Assembly (NCBI RefSeq): GCF_003576645.1
Contig: NC_044918.1
Location: 21,682,587-21,746,586, forward strand
DNA length: 64,000 nt
Direction: 5' to 3'
From: Ipomoea triloba
Lineage: Eukaryota > Streptophyta > Magnoliopsida > Solanales > Convolvulaceae
Shown here: positions 34,701 through 45,351 of the stretch, piece after piece
Layout of the letters: each line of letters starts with the position of its first letter
How positions within the stretch are numbered: position 1 is the first letter of the stretch
Made by a program: the position numbers and the translations under genes
The notes under the pieces: model-generated
Database searches by the model: none
What the model was told of the DNA's origin: nothing
The model's input: the letters and a program-made list of their open reading frames with translations, nothing else

Positions 34701-36157
34701 AACTTTTGAACAGAAAGCAAAGAAGCAGACAACCCAGGAACATGAAGAACACGCGACATATTAAATGAACGAGAAGGAGTAGAAAACGATGCACAGCCAA
34801 CACTAGAAATAGGTAAGGCCTTACCATTACCGACACGTAACGTGTCATGACCAGTGTAGTCCTCAGAAGCCGTAAGAACATGTCCATCCGGAGTAGCATG
34901 ATCAGTAGCCCCCGTGTCCGGGAACCAAGTCTGCGAGTCGAACGAAACACCCGAGTCAGCCGCACCTTGATAGACCATATTGGCCTGAGAACCATCGGAA
35001 TACCTGCGGTAGCACGAAACAGCAGTATGTCCAGCTAAATCACAAATCTAACATCTAGGAGCACCAAAATTACCACCACCACGCTGCCTCTGCTGTGCTC
35101 CGCGCAACGAACCAGAACCACGCGACTGAGCCGCATGCCTGCCGCACCACTGCTGGCCACCATGCGAACCAGCAGAAGATTGGCCGAACTGCTGCAAACC
35201 AGACTGCCGACCGCCGCCGCGCCATTGCTGACCGCCACGCCGACCGGAACGCCCAGAACCTCGGTGAGCCATGTGAGCGACAGAGGCACCACCGACCGCC
35301 GGCGGCATCTCCTCAACGAGAACAAACTCCTGGGAGCCAAGAAGATCTGCCAATTCCTCCAACCTGAGCGGCACCTCATGAGACGACAAAGAGGCAGTGA
35401 ATGCCCTGAACTCAGGCCGAAGACCACGAAAGATGTAAATGTTTTGTTCGTCGGCGGAGACCGGCCGGCCGGCAAGGACCAAATCCTCCAGAAGCACCTT
35501 CACCCGGCCAAGATAATCAGCAACCGAAGCATCCCCTTGTTACAAGGTTTGTAGCTGACCAAGCAGATGCACGGCGCGGGAGCGAGACGACGAAGCTAGG
35601 GCGAGCTCGATCGCCTTCCAAGTAGCCATGGAGGTTGGCTGTCCAAGCACCAGTGGCATCACCTCTTCGGAGAGGGAAGAAATCAGCATGGATAAGATCT
35701 GTTGATCCTGCTGAACCCACGGACCATACGCCGGATTAACCGGAGCAACGGCGAAGGAAGACGCTTCGCCGGCAGGAAGAGGAAGCGTCGGCGCCGGGCA
35801 AGGAAACGAGCCGTCGATGAAGCGTAGAAGATTCTGCCCACGTAAAAACGGAAGCAGTTGAGCCCTCCAAAACAAAAAATTGCGGTTAGTGAGTTTGATG
35901 CTCACAAAATGATGAGCCGATCGAAGACAAAGACGTCGGTAGAGAGGAAACAGGCGCATCCGAAATAGTCCGCTCGGAAGAGACACCGGCAGAGCTGTCA
36001 TTGGCGGCCATGGAAAAGAAACCTAGCGATGATACCAGATTAGGATTGAATAATTCTGTATATCTCAAATACGTAATTACACATGAGAAATATAAATACA
36101 ATGTGTAGAAGTATAGTAAAGCTAGAAGTAGTCTAGACTAAGAGTCCTAACAATCCG
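31753..36157 (-). mobile_element. Recent Copia retrotransposon with 115-bp LTRs
   Basis: LTRs 31758-31872 and 36038-36152, 115 bp each, differing at one base (CACAGG versus CACATG). Perfect 5-bp target duplications ATCCG at 31753-31757 and 36153-36157. The element is on the minus strand. Its LTR starts TGTTAGGACTC and ends CCTAATC, so the usual terminal CA is replaced by TC. The primer-binding site (minus strand, 36037-36026) reads TGGTATCATCGC directly next to the 5-prime LTR, similar to the initiator-tRNA-Met type. A polypurine tract GAGGGGGAG abuts the 3-prime LTR (about 31873-31884). Total 4395 bp. Near-identical LTRs show a young insertion. Confidence 0.96.
31880..36011 (-). pseudogene. 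Copia gag-pol, broken in gag
   Basis: A start at 36011 (MAANDSSAGV) lies about 15 bases beyond the primer-binding site. Gag then suffers a frameshift near 35900-35920. After that, one frame runs to the end except for two stops: TAA at 35540-35542 and TAG at 35048-35050. The second stop lies inside the gag zinc knuckle, whose remaining Cys, Cys, His, Cys spacing is intact. Downstream, the 1032-codon open stretch 34978-31880 is complete in order. It holds protease (FPDTGA), GAG-pre-integrase (VWHGRLGH), integrase core (IWGPAPVTS, FVDDFTRF), reverse transcriptase (YVDDILVMG, QLDVHNAFL) and RNase H (SDSDWAGCPEDRKSTSGF, SSTEAEYKA). Pol looks functional; gag does not. Any mobilisation would need gag from a relative. 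Confidence 0.93.
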
Positions 36158-36189
36158 TACATCCCAAATCCATTTACACCATCACTTAC

Positions 36190-36421
36190 AAATATAGTAA
36201 ATCAATATTTGATAACTACGGAGTATTTTTTTTATTTTTTATTTTTCACTTTCCACAAGAGCATAGCAAAAAAGGAAAAAAAAAAAAAAGAAGAAAATAT
36301 TGAGTGGGAACAAAGGCATATACTAAAAATTATCAGATTGCTTTGGCTAAATAATTTTTCAAAAAGTTAATTGTCTTTTGAAATTTTTTTTTTCATGAAT
36401 ACATTTCTACACATGTAGAAG

Positions 36422-36454
<33 letters not shown>

Positions 36455-36749
36455 CACCTAAAACTCTAATATAATAGTTGGACTACATGTTTACTTTTTA
36501 TATATTATTATGTTTCGCAAGCATGCATGAAACATGATATCCATGCTACCATCACTATATAACATTGGTTTGATCAAGGTCTGTCTTAGAACTGGCGTTT
36601 CAACTAGTAAAAAGATCACTCAATAAGTCAAACCAACAAACTTGACTTTTATTTGTACAAGAATGTCTAAACAATGTTTGAAAAATCCTTAGGATCTATC
36701 AGTAGGGAATGTAAGCTCATAAATGAGTAATCATATGATCAAGTAGAGG
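36190..36749. other. Non-genic interval with poly-T
   Basis: Low-complexity runs (poly-T at 36426-36454). No gene. Confidence 0.5.
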
Positions 36750-36850
36750 GCAATGATATTATGGTCAAGTGGCATCAAATTACTCTCCCATTTTGTGGAT
36801 TTGAGCCTCAATAGAGGCGGTACTACCTTTTTGTGCTTCAGTTTGATTTT
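36750..36850 (+). mobile_element. SINE family A fragment
   Basis: Plus strand: ATGGTCAAGTGGCAT head, GGATTTGAGCCTCAATAGAGG box-B region, TTGTGCTTCAGTTTGA tail. Confidence 0.6.
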
Positions 36851-37005
36851 ATTGTCAATCACCATTGTTGAATTTCTTCATAACTATCTCCTATTACGCA
36901 TCTACTAATAGTGGTTGCTACCATGCACCCTCTACTCTCCAATTTGGAGATTGAAATGGTAAAAATATTTTACTTATAACAAACATAAAAAATTAAAGTT
37001 ACAAT

Positions 37006-37197
37006 TTGGATGTTGAAATGGATTCTCAAATTCTTTTTCATGCAATTTCCTCTTCTTCATTTAATTCTACTTTTGGACTTTTAGTTGATGATATTAAAGA
37101 ATTGGCATCTTCTACAAAGGGCGTATGGCCTGGCCTGGCCTGGTTTGAGTCAAAGCACAGGCATAAATTTTGGAGAAAAAAATCAATTATGGATTAA
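37006..37197 (+). pseudogene. RNase H-like (RVT_3) fragment, LINE-derived
   Basis: A 63-aa frame begins with VEMDSQILFHAISSS and continues FGLLVDDIKEL, the pattern of the RNase H-like domain found in plant LINE reverse transcriptases and related orphan proteins. It breaks off before the conserved RSANxxAH motif and continues with unrelated residues. A remnant, not a gene. Confidence 0.5.
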
Positions 37198-37441
37198 TTT
37201 ATGCTTATGCATTTTCTCAACAAAATAATTTTGTGTTTTTTTAGAGAAAAGAAAAAGAAGAAATTTTTGAGAGAGTTTAACAATCAAAATATAAAAACTA
37301 CTCAGTATTTTACACGTTGTGGTCTTATGAACTAGGAAATAATACATTTGCTACAGTTATAAAGTATAACACAAATTTAGTAGCCGTACAATAAACAATA
37401 AGTAAAATTTATATAGTAGTATATTATTTTATAAGAGATAT

Positions 37442-40092
37442 TCATTCCAATTCAGATATAATTTCTAGTCCACTAGTGAAGAGTTTCCCTGGCTTGTTAG
37501 CTTTAGCTTTTGATGGATCAGTAGAAGTAAAAGGATTGGGTGGCATGGAGGGAGGCTCCTCAGCTTCAAGCATTTGAATCACAACCTTTATTGAAGGTCT
37601 ATCCACTGGATACCACTGAATGCACCAAAGTCCCACTATTGTCAGTTTCTTTGCAATTTTGGAATCCTCCTCTTTCTCTATTTGGATCTCTACTTCTTCT
37701 CCCCTATTTAGGATATTGTAAATCCAATCTGGGAAATAGTCTTGGGCTTGGCTTGTTTCAGGTGATTCACTAATGTCACTCTTTTTCCTTCCCCCCACCA
37801 CTTCCAGCAAAAGCATTCCAAAACTGTAAACGTCTGATTTATACGAGACATTCCCAAAGTTGCGAGAGAAGACTTCTGGTGCTATGTAGCCCATGGTTCC
37901 TCTTGCAGCAGTCATGGAGACAATGCTCTTCTCCTTGGAGCACAATTTTGCTTGACCGAAATCAGAAATTTTCGGGTTGAAATTCTGGTCCAGCAATATG
38001 TTACGAGGTTTAATGTCAAAATGTAGTATCCTTTGATCACACCCTTGGTGAAGATACTCAACTCCTTTGGCTATGCCGAGAGCTATCTGCTGCAATTTCT
38101 CCCAACCAAGGAAATTTGTGTCATTTGGTGAAAATACAAACTTTTCAAGAGAATTATTCACTAAATATTCATAAACAAGAGCTCGATGGAACCCATCTGC
38201 GCAATAGCCAACCAATCGGACCACATTGATGTGGTGTATGCTTCCAATTGTGCTCATTTCATTGACAAACTCTTCCCCATCTCCATCTCCTTTGGAATTA
38301 TTGAGGACCTTAACAGCAACAAAAACATCATCTGAAAGCTTCCCTTTGTACACGGTACCATAGGAGCCTTCACCTAATTTTTCACTAAATCTGTCTGTAA
38401 TTTTCTTGATATCTACATATGAATACCTTGCTGGTTTAAGAGCCTTATAGTCCTCCAAGAACCTTTCAATCTTCACTTGGTCCTCTTTCTTCATTTTATT
38501 CGAGCTATAAATACGGTAGATGACAAGAACGATCACCACGACAAGAAACGGACCAAGAACTTCACCTGCAATCACAGCACATTCAAGCACACTGTTACTG
38601 TTAGTGTTATCCCTAATGATCAGATCATTCTTAAAGAATGCTTCACCTCTGATCTGAACAAATGAATAGACAGATTAAAGCTAAGGGTTGATCAAATTTT
38701 CACCTGCAACCTTCAATTTTCTCAGTGGGCCTGTATCTGAAAGATAACACAAAATTAGTTCGTATTTGTTTGAATAAAATGCTTACTACTTACGCAAAAA
38801 GTTATAGCTAGTAGCAAAAGACAACTATATTTACTTATACCACCACACATTTTCGAGAACCAGGATGCTAGACTTGGGTCTTTATCAGCCACTACTCAAC
38901 AATTCTCCTAACTATATGGTTCTGAACTTGGCCCTTACTGGCATCCGTGCAACAGTATTCATGTAGCAAGTGAAAATTTTCATTCTTAAGAAAATTAAAC
39001 CTCTGGGGCCGGCTTTACTGGATACTCCAAATATGAGCAATAAAATTACAGAATATACTATATTTATTGTCAATTAATCTAGAAAGAAAGAAGCATTAGC
39101 TGGGTGAAGGGTAGAATTATTGTTTTTTCTTAGCACCAAAGCTTACTACTATGCCAAAAGCTATATTTAGTAGGGAAAATCCAACTTTATTTCTTTATAC
39201 CGCCAGGCCACATATTTTCGAGAAATTGGGTGTTGGACTTGGCCTTTACCCGTCTTTAATTTGTCCAACAATGCCCCAACCAACGGGTATTAGACTTAGC
39301 CTTTGAAATAACAGAAACATGAAACATGAAAGTAGAATAGAAGTAAAGAACATAAGTATGATCGAGCAGAAGAAGAAAAACAAGAGTACTTAAAATGCAC
39401 GCACCACGACCTATACTTGGACTTTTTCCATAGCAGTCGTCAACATCATCTGCAGTGCTGTTGTTGTTTAGCCTACATCTCGGCCCAGTCCAGCTCAATC
39501 TAAATTCATTGTTATCTTGTGCTATGAAGTAGTAGGGGACTGAAATGTCAAACATTTTTGTGCAAGAAATTAGATCTGATGCACTGTAGAGATATTCGGA
39601 AGAGTCCACAGCATAAATGAAATGGCCTGGTTTGGTAAGGCATGCTATCGAGGCAGTGATGTTCCTGTGTGTGGAGCAGCTGAGAATGCTGAAGTCATAA
39701 AGATCTTCGAAACTAAAGGGAGATGCAGATAAATTTAGTATGGGGAGCAGTTGTGGGAGGCAGCCATCCACTCGAGATATTACAATCTCCTGATATTCAT
39801 AATCTATATCCTCTATAAAAAACTTTACTGGAAATGGAAGTTGCAGGGTGGCGTTGAGAAGTGGAAAAGGAATCTCCAATGCAGTTTCGCCCTTATGAGT
39901 GCATAAAAGGTCAAATCCAGGGTAGCCACACTCTGGGGGCTGGATGTGTTTCAGTCGAAATGGGAAGGAGATTTGAGGGCCATTATTCCCACATTTTCTG
40001 GGCAAACATTCATTGGGATCATAGCCATAGCCATAGCCCAAAGTCAAAAAGAGCACAAGAATGGGAAGATGCAGGAAATAGCCTTTCCCCAT
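37442..40092 (-). CDS. GUB_WAK_bind receptor kinase, LRK10L/PR5K-like (614 aa)
   Basis: Minus-strand exons 40092-39405, 38736-38704 and 38565-37442; all introns GT..AG and phase 1; 1845 nt with stop. The 33-nt exon 2 is fixed by frame: of two possible donors only the one before GTGAAA keeps phase. Residues 1-23 are a signal peptide. The ectodomain (about 28-228) opens with the GUB_WAK_bind cysteine pattern CLPRKCGNNGPQISFPFRL and continues with CGYPGFDLLC. A membrane helix spans about 243-260. The kinase (about 300-585) has GEGSYGTVYKG, Lys326, a HFD catalytic loop (422-424) and DFG (442-444). Catalytic residues are present, but the Arg before Asp is Phe, so this is a non-RD kinase, as in many immune receptors. 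Plasma-membrane receptor; ligand unknown, possibly a cell-wall polysaccharide. Its 5-prime end faces a truncated copy of the + strand kinase gene. Confidence 0.93.
38781..38955 (-). mobile_element. TRIM-like solo LTR, intron copy
   Basis: Minus-strand relative of the LTR at 24676: words CTTACTACTTACGCAAAAAG, CACACATTTTCGAGAACCAG and GACTTGGGTCTTTATCAGCC. It lies in the ectodomain-to-membrane intron of the kinase gene. Ends are eroded. Confidence 0.5.
39130..39305 (-). mobile_element. TRIM-like solo LTR, second intron copy
   Basis: Same family as the copy at 38781, with CTTACTACTATGCCAAAAGC, CACATATTTTCGAGAAATTG and GGACTTGGCCTTTACCCG. Two copies lie in one intron. Confidence 0.5.
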
Positions 40093-40436
40093 TTCTGAAG
40101 ATCGATCAGAGAATAGATACAACGAAGAGGCCAGGAGTGGATTTGGGAGTACGTTGTACACTATTTAATTTGTTTCATCTTTTAGCTTGTTATACACTCC
40201 ATCTTCCTCTCTCCCAAACACCTGACATCCTTTAATTTGTGCATTTAACTAGGAGTAGGAGGAAGTTTCTGCATGCTGTCACCATACAAATTAAAGTAAT
40301 TAATGTTGACTTAGCTTGCTGCTATACGTACTAGTGCTTCCTTAGCTTAATAATCTTTTTTTTTTTAGTAGTTATCTTGTTTTGTTTGTAGTGAGTGTAG
40401 TGTTCTTCATTTCTAGATCCACTTAGACTTAGACTT

Positions 40437-40632
40437 GTTAGGATCAAATGTTTATCAGTATGCCAAAAATTATAGCACATAACAAAGTCACAATTTTACT
40501 TTCTTGTAAACGGCCATCATAATTTCAAGAAGCAAGTTATTGGACTTGGCCCTTCACCAGCCTCCACCCAATAATCCTACAATCTTCTAGCCACCAATTG
40601 ATGGATTTAACCCTTTACCGACCTCCCCGAAC
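40437..40632 (-). mobile_element. TRIM-like solo LTR, copy A of a duplicated pair
   Basis: Starts TGTTAGGATCAAATGTTTAT (reverse complement ending CCTAACA) and includes GGACTTGGCCCTTCACCAGC. It corresponds in position to the copy at 48651, so it was present before the segment was duplicated. Confidence 0.6.
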
Positions 40633-40896
40633 AAGTCTCGAGTCTTGCTATTGGAAGGAAAATTAATATCATCAGAGACAGAGACATACAGCTTATTCAA
40701 TATTATTTGCGTGCTAGCTTGAATTGTCCAAGGAAATTACCGAGTAATTAACTTCCCTTTAATTAGTAGAGGTCAGGCCAGGACAAGAAAGACTTTAGAC
40801 TTTCAATTCATAAGTTAGTATCTATCTTTTATCCTGTGCAACTGCATTTTGCTTCCTTAGCTTCTTCATCTAATCTAAACTCTAACAATAATAATA

Positions 40897-41210
40897 GGCC
40901 ATGTTTAATAAATAATCAGCCTATCAATCAATTTTGGCTTATTTGACCACTATTAGCTGTTTGAATTAGTTAAAAGGAGCAATATAAATGTTTGTTTAAT
41001 AAACTTTTTGTAACTCCAAAATACTAAAATCCAAAAGGCTATTCAAAAAAGCCTTTTCAATTAGCTTTTCGAGAAAAGAAATTATACCAAACAGCTATAG
41101 CTAAGTGAACTAACAGCTAATTTACCAAACAACTTTTTACAATTAACTAATTTTATCAACTAATCATACCTTCTAACCCAATCAGCTAACAACCATTTAC
41201 CAAACAGCAC
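40897..41210. mobile_element. MITE of the GGCCATGTTTGGTAAAT family, copy 2
   Basis: Left end GGCCATGTTTAATAAATAAT; right end inverse GGTGCTGTTTGGTAAATGG. Absent from the matching place in copy B (about 49110), which serves as an empty site. Confidence 0.8.
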
Positions 41211-41247
41211 CATAATAGCATTCAGTAAAGAGTACAAGAAGAAGAAG

Positions 41248-41361
41248 ATGTCAGGAGTTAGAGTGTGCATGATTGTAATGAGTTTGCTTGTGTGGTGTGC
41301 CATAAATTGCATATTATCCCATTCCCACAGTATCTTTTCTTGCCAAATAAATCATGACTAA
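41248..41361 (+). pseudogene. Truncated first exon of the plus-strand receptor kinase
   Basis: Matches the start of the gene at 49144 with its leader (AAGAGTA, AGAAGAAGAAGATG). It encodes the initial signal-peptide-like residues MIVMSLLVWCAINC, compared with [15 protein letters not shown] in the intact gene. Homology ends at about 41310, after CATAAATTGCA, and the frame stops at 41359-41361. A Helitron end lies 22 bp further on. The rest of the gene is missing. Confidence 0.85.
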
Positions 41362-43019
41362 TGAAATGATTTATTTATATAACTAGTTTTATACGCGCGA
41401 ATGGGTTAATGCCCAATGTTTATATTTAAATAAATATTTGAAAGTATATCAATGCAAGATTATATAGGAGAAGTTTATACATGGTAATTGAATATCGAAT
41501 TTGTTTATTTAAATATATAACTCAAAGTATATGAATCCAAGATAATATAGGAAATTCATTATAATTATTACTAAATTAAATGTTTGCAACCTTGTAAAAT
41601 CGATAGTCTAAATATTTGGTCTAAAAATGATAGTCTAAATAAATACTACTTTTAATTTGAATTTTTCTAAATGTTCTTAATTCTCTTTTGAGTAACATTG
41701 TCATTGTCTTCATCTTTACTATTTGTTCTCTTCCTTTTTGTTGGTAGTGTGTTATTTACAATTCGGTTATTGTTGGTAGCATAGATGACAACGTCATGCA
41801 ATGAGATTATGATATATGAGCTATGGACTTTCCTTTAGTTGCTCTGCTTGGGGTTCATTTGGTTCAACCATTATTGTTGAATGAGTTATTGTGGTTAAAG
41901 AAATCCCTAGTTTAAGAAAAAAGATTAAATAAATTAATAAAAATTTGAAAATTTAAAATATTATGTATTCCAAAGATATTAAAAGGTAGTTTTTCGCTTC
42001 AATTTGCTGGGTAATGGGTTATTTGAGTACTTTCATTGTCAACAAATCCCCCAAGTAGTTAATATGATTGGTTTCAAACTATTCTTTTTAATTTTTTTCA
42101 TGGTATTAAAGAAATACATATGTATCATTTTTTTGTGTAACTACTAATTTATTTAATTCAATAAGAGTAAAATAGAGTGATTCCGCTTTGTCAACCAATC
42201 TCCAAGTAGTTAATATAATTAGCTTCAAATTATTTAGAAAAAAAAATTCATAGTATTAATAAAATACTTGGTAAATAAATATATAACATTATTTTGTACT
42301 ATAACTTTGATATTTAATTACAAGATATTGTAAAAAAAAAAGATAATGGACAATGTAATGAATACCAATTGATAAATTTGAATGTAAAGAATCTTTACAT
42401 GAGAGAAAATAAAGACAATATAACTAATGAAATTATTTCTCTTATTTAATTTAATTTTTGATAATGAATAATTTTTTCAAATAAAGGTATTGTAGACACA
42501 TAATTCTAAATTAAAGAAATACATATGTATCATTTTTCGTTGTAGCTACTAATTTATCTATACTATATATAAAAGCAATATCCTCCTCCAAAATTTTCCC
42601 GCCCAAATATAGGGGCATTTTAGTAATATGTTAATTAGTATGATTTAGAATAATATTAATTATAATTGGTTATATTCATTATTAGTAATTATGGTAATTA
42701 GTATGATAGAATTTATTATTATTATGATAGAATGATAAAATGATAAAATAAGAATAATATTAATTATAATTGGTAATGGTAATAAATCCTTATTAGTAAT
42801 ATGGTAATGGTAATTGTAATTATGATAATTATTATAATAAAATTTATTTTTAATATTAATTATAATTGGTTATAATTCGTTTTTTTAACACAGTTATAAT
42901 TCGTTATTAGTATATGATAATGGTAATGGTAATTATTATTATGATAGAATTTATTTATTATGATAGAATAATAATTATTATAATTGATAAATAATATTAA
43001 TTATAATCTATATATATAT

Positions 43020-43301
43020 ATTAATAATAGTAGTAGTAGTAATAACAACAACAACAATAATATAATAATAATAATAATAATAATAGTAGAAGTGCATGGA
43101 AACCTTTTCCCGCCCAAATCCAGGAACATTTTTGTAATCTCAATCATTTTGACAAATTTATGGGAAAAATATTAATAATTAATTAATTAATTAATATTAA
43201 TAATAATAACAACAACAACAATAATAATAATATGATATAACTTTTATGCATATTTGTGCCTTAATTGGCACCTAATTGATAGATGACAAATTTATGAGCA
43301 C

Positions 43302-43359
<58 letters not shown>

Positions 43360-43429
43360 TTGATATAACTTTTATGCATATTTGTGCCTTACTTGGCACC
43401 TAATTGATAGAAAATGAAAAAGAAACGAA

Positions 43430-43485
<56 letters not shown>

Positions 43486-43490
43486 TTGAT
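43020..43490. repeat. (TAA)n microsatellites joined to a repeated 55-bp unit
   Basis: Long ATA/TAA runs at 43060-43085, 43300-43355 and 43432-43485. After each of three runs comes GATATAACTTTTATGCATAT (or a close variant), TTTGTGCCTTAATTGGCACC and TAATTGATAG. The units arose by tandem duplication of about 120 bp. Confidence 0.9.
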
Positions 43491-44488
43491 ATAACTCCTA
43501 TGCATATTTGTGCTTTAATTGACACCTAAGTGATAGAAAATGAAAAAGGAAACGAAAATTACTAATTGACTATAAATAAAAATAGATCCTAATTGATTGA
43601 AATTGGAAAAGGAAATGGGAATTACTAATTACCTGCAAATAAAAAAAGATCCCTATGCCAGGCCTATAAAATGATAGGATCAAATTTGGGATTTCCTCCC
43701 CCATGTGCACTACTCAAGAGATTCAAGAATTGGATCATCTCTCTAAGGTTTTTCCAAGAATGGTGGATCGCTATCGTCATTCTCTCTCGGCTTTCTTTCT
43801 AATTTTTAAGTCCTTTTTATGTGATTTATTTTTGTTCACATTGAATCAGTTACTCGGACTCTGATGAAATGGTGGAGAAATAGCTTAGCATTCAAGTTAT
43901 TGTTTTTACTATTCTAAACGATCTCAAAGACTGGTCTGACTTATCTTTGGACTATAATACAGTGAACATGGAGTCTGTTGAGCCTTTTATATTCTGAAAC
44001 TAAGGTTTACCTGTCAAAAGCTTTAGCCTTTATTGATTGATGTTTCAAGTTATCAATGCTTGAAAGAAATGTCTAGGTATTCTTATAGAGATTCTCGGAT
44101 TTAGATGAGTTTTCATGCACGCTATGAATCATATAACTTAATATATGTATATATAAGCTCATAGAGTCATAGGTTTGTGATGAATACGTACGTGTACGTG
44201 TAATTGTGGCACGGAATTGCAGAAGTGATTTTTTATAGTCCCACATGCTATGAAAGTCCTAAGAAAGTATCACAATCTAGCCTTTGATGGGAGACCAATG
44301 AAGATTGAAGTTGTAGAGGTTTAATTTTCAATTCTCCAATTTAAGATGACTCTTTGTATGTAGGAGATAATAATTCAATATTCATAAGGAATGTTAAATA
44401 TCAATACGTGCGTAGATCAATTTATGCCTTTGTTCTAATCAAAACAGCATGCATTTTACCTAATTGTACTACAATATAAGACAAATTA

Positions 44489-44490
<2 letters not shown>

Positions 44491-44546
<56 letters not shown>
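44491..44546. repeat. TA microsatellite
   Basis: Uninterrupted TA repeat of about 56 bp just before a second Helitron-like 5-prime end. Confidence 0.95.
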
Positions 44547-44548
<2 letters not shown>

Positions 44549-44567
44549 CTATATCTATAATCTATAA

Positions 44568-45351
44568 TCTATAATATTATTAAAAACAAAATTCTCATTT
44601 CGTTTATTCCCGCACAAACACTTCAACCCAAACAATTTAAAAAGAAAAAAATATTTAACAAACAATAGAAAAGGAAAATAAAAAATGATCCATAATTCAA
44701 TGATTAATATTAATAATGTTAGCAGTAAAAATCTGTTAGAGCGCAAATAAAAATAGTAAATAACATCTAATAAAAATTAATCATATGATTAATATATATA
44801 AAATAATATTTGCATAATAATATGAATAATTTGCCATTAAAATTTAAATTAGATGTATAAACAAATAATTATAAATTAATTTTCTCTTAAATAATTATTA
44901 CTTTACTACGTGTTTATGTTTATTGGTTATAATATTATTTATAAACAAGAAAATTGCAAACTTTATTTGCAAAATTACAGTGATTTTAGTCTTCAATTGT
45001 AGACAAACAAGTCATATATTATTCAATTAATTAAGTAATACGTTTGCACTAATCTTATAATCAAATAAATGTGCATGCTCAATATTAGAATTTTTATAAT
45101 TTCATCTTTATTTTTATTATCTAAATATATAATAAAAAATTTTATCCGTGCCTTACACGAGTAATTGTTTAATTATTTGCTCTAATTCAAGCAAGGAAAA
45201 CATAAAAAAAACATAATCGATCAAACCAATTTCATCAATTTCGCTATATAATATTCGATGTTATAATTTATATAACCGTATATATCGATCCAAATATTAT
45301 TAAAATATTATAATAAATCCATTCCGTGTAACGCACGGGCGAAAATACTAG
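44568..45351 (+). mobile_element. Possible second Helitron 5-prime end sharing the same 3-prime end
   Basis: TCTATAATATTATTAAAAAC at 44568, then TTTATTCCCGCACAAACAC, resembles the 42557 start (CCCGCCCAAA follows there). Preceded by host-like A. Only one 3-prime end (45351) lies downstream. Confidence 0.4.

Larger units (their letters stand above)
31433..36189 (+). mobile_element. Solo LTR split by the nested Copia element
   Basis: LTR-type ends TGATGG (31438) and CCATCA (to 36184) flanked by perfect 5-bp repeats CTTAC at 31433-31437 and 36185-36189. Removing the nested Copia and one copy of its target duplication leaves about 342 bp. A TATA-like CTATATAAAGG at 31581 on the plus strand suits an LTR promoter. 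No internal region belongs to it, so it is a solo LTR left by LTR-LTR recombination. Superfamily not determinable. Confidence 0.88.
40093..41247. promoter_or_regulatory. Head-to-head intergenic region, copy A
   Basis: Lies between the minus-strand kinase start and the stub of the plus-strand kinase. The part from 40252 to 40896 matches 48476-49110 closely (TAGGAGGAAGTTTCTGCATG, GTTATCTTGTTTTGTTTGTA, AATATCATCAGAGACAGAGA). Copy A has an extra MITE at 40897-41210. It may have served as a shared promoter for both genes. Confidence 0.7.
42557..45351 (+). mobile_element. Nested Helitron, plus strand
   Basis: Starts TCTATACTATATATAAAAGC at 42557 and ends with a CCGTGTAACGCACGGG hairpin followed by CGAAAATACTAG at 45351, between host A and T. 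The local sequence 42112-42180 is a paralogue of the flanks without the element: CTAATTTA joins TTTAATT directly. This acts as an empty site and fixes both ends to the base. There is no Rep/helicase frame. The interior has (TAA)n arrays and a gene-like leader (TATAAAATGATAG at 43666, then pyrimidine-rich sequence) that could be captured host DNA. Confidence 0.88.

Noticed and set aside
32506..34995. Minus- and plus-strand frames of 60-115 aa within the Copia
   Set aside because: Out-of-frame shadows of the pol frame.
35095..35554. Plus-strand frames of 90 and 139 aa
   Set aside because: Antisense to gag; Arg/Pro-rich composition is the mirror of the GC-rich gag sequence.
38696..38736. Alternative donor in the 33-nt exon (AAG|GTTGCA)
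   Set aside because: It would give a 26-nt exon and break the phase-1 junction to the kinase exon.
40093..40161. 23-codon extension of the minus-strand receptor kinase
   Set aside because: It starts with GTG and hides the signal peptide that begins at the ATG at 40092.
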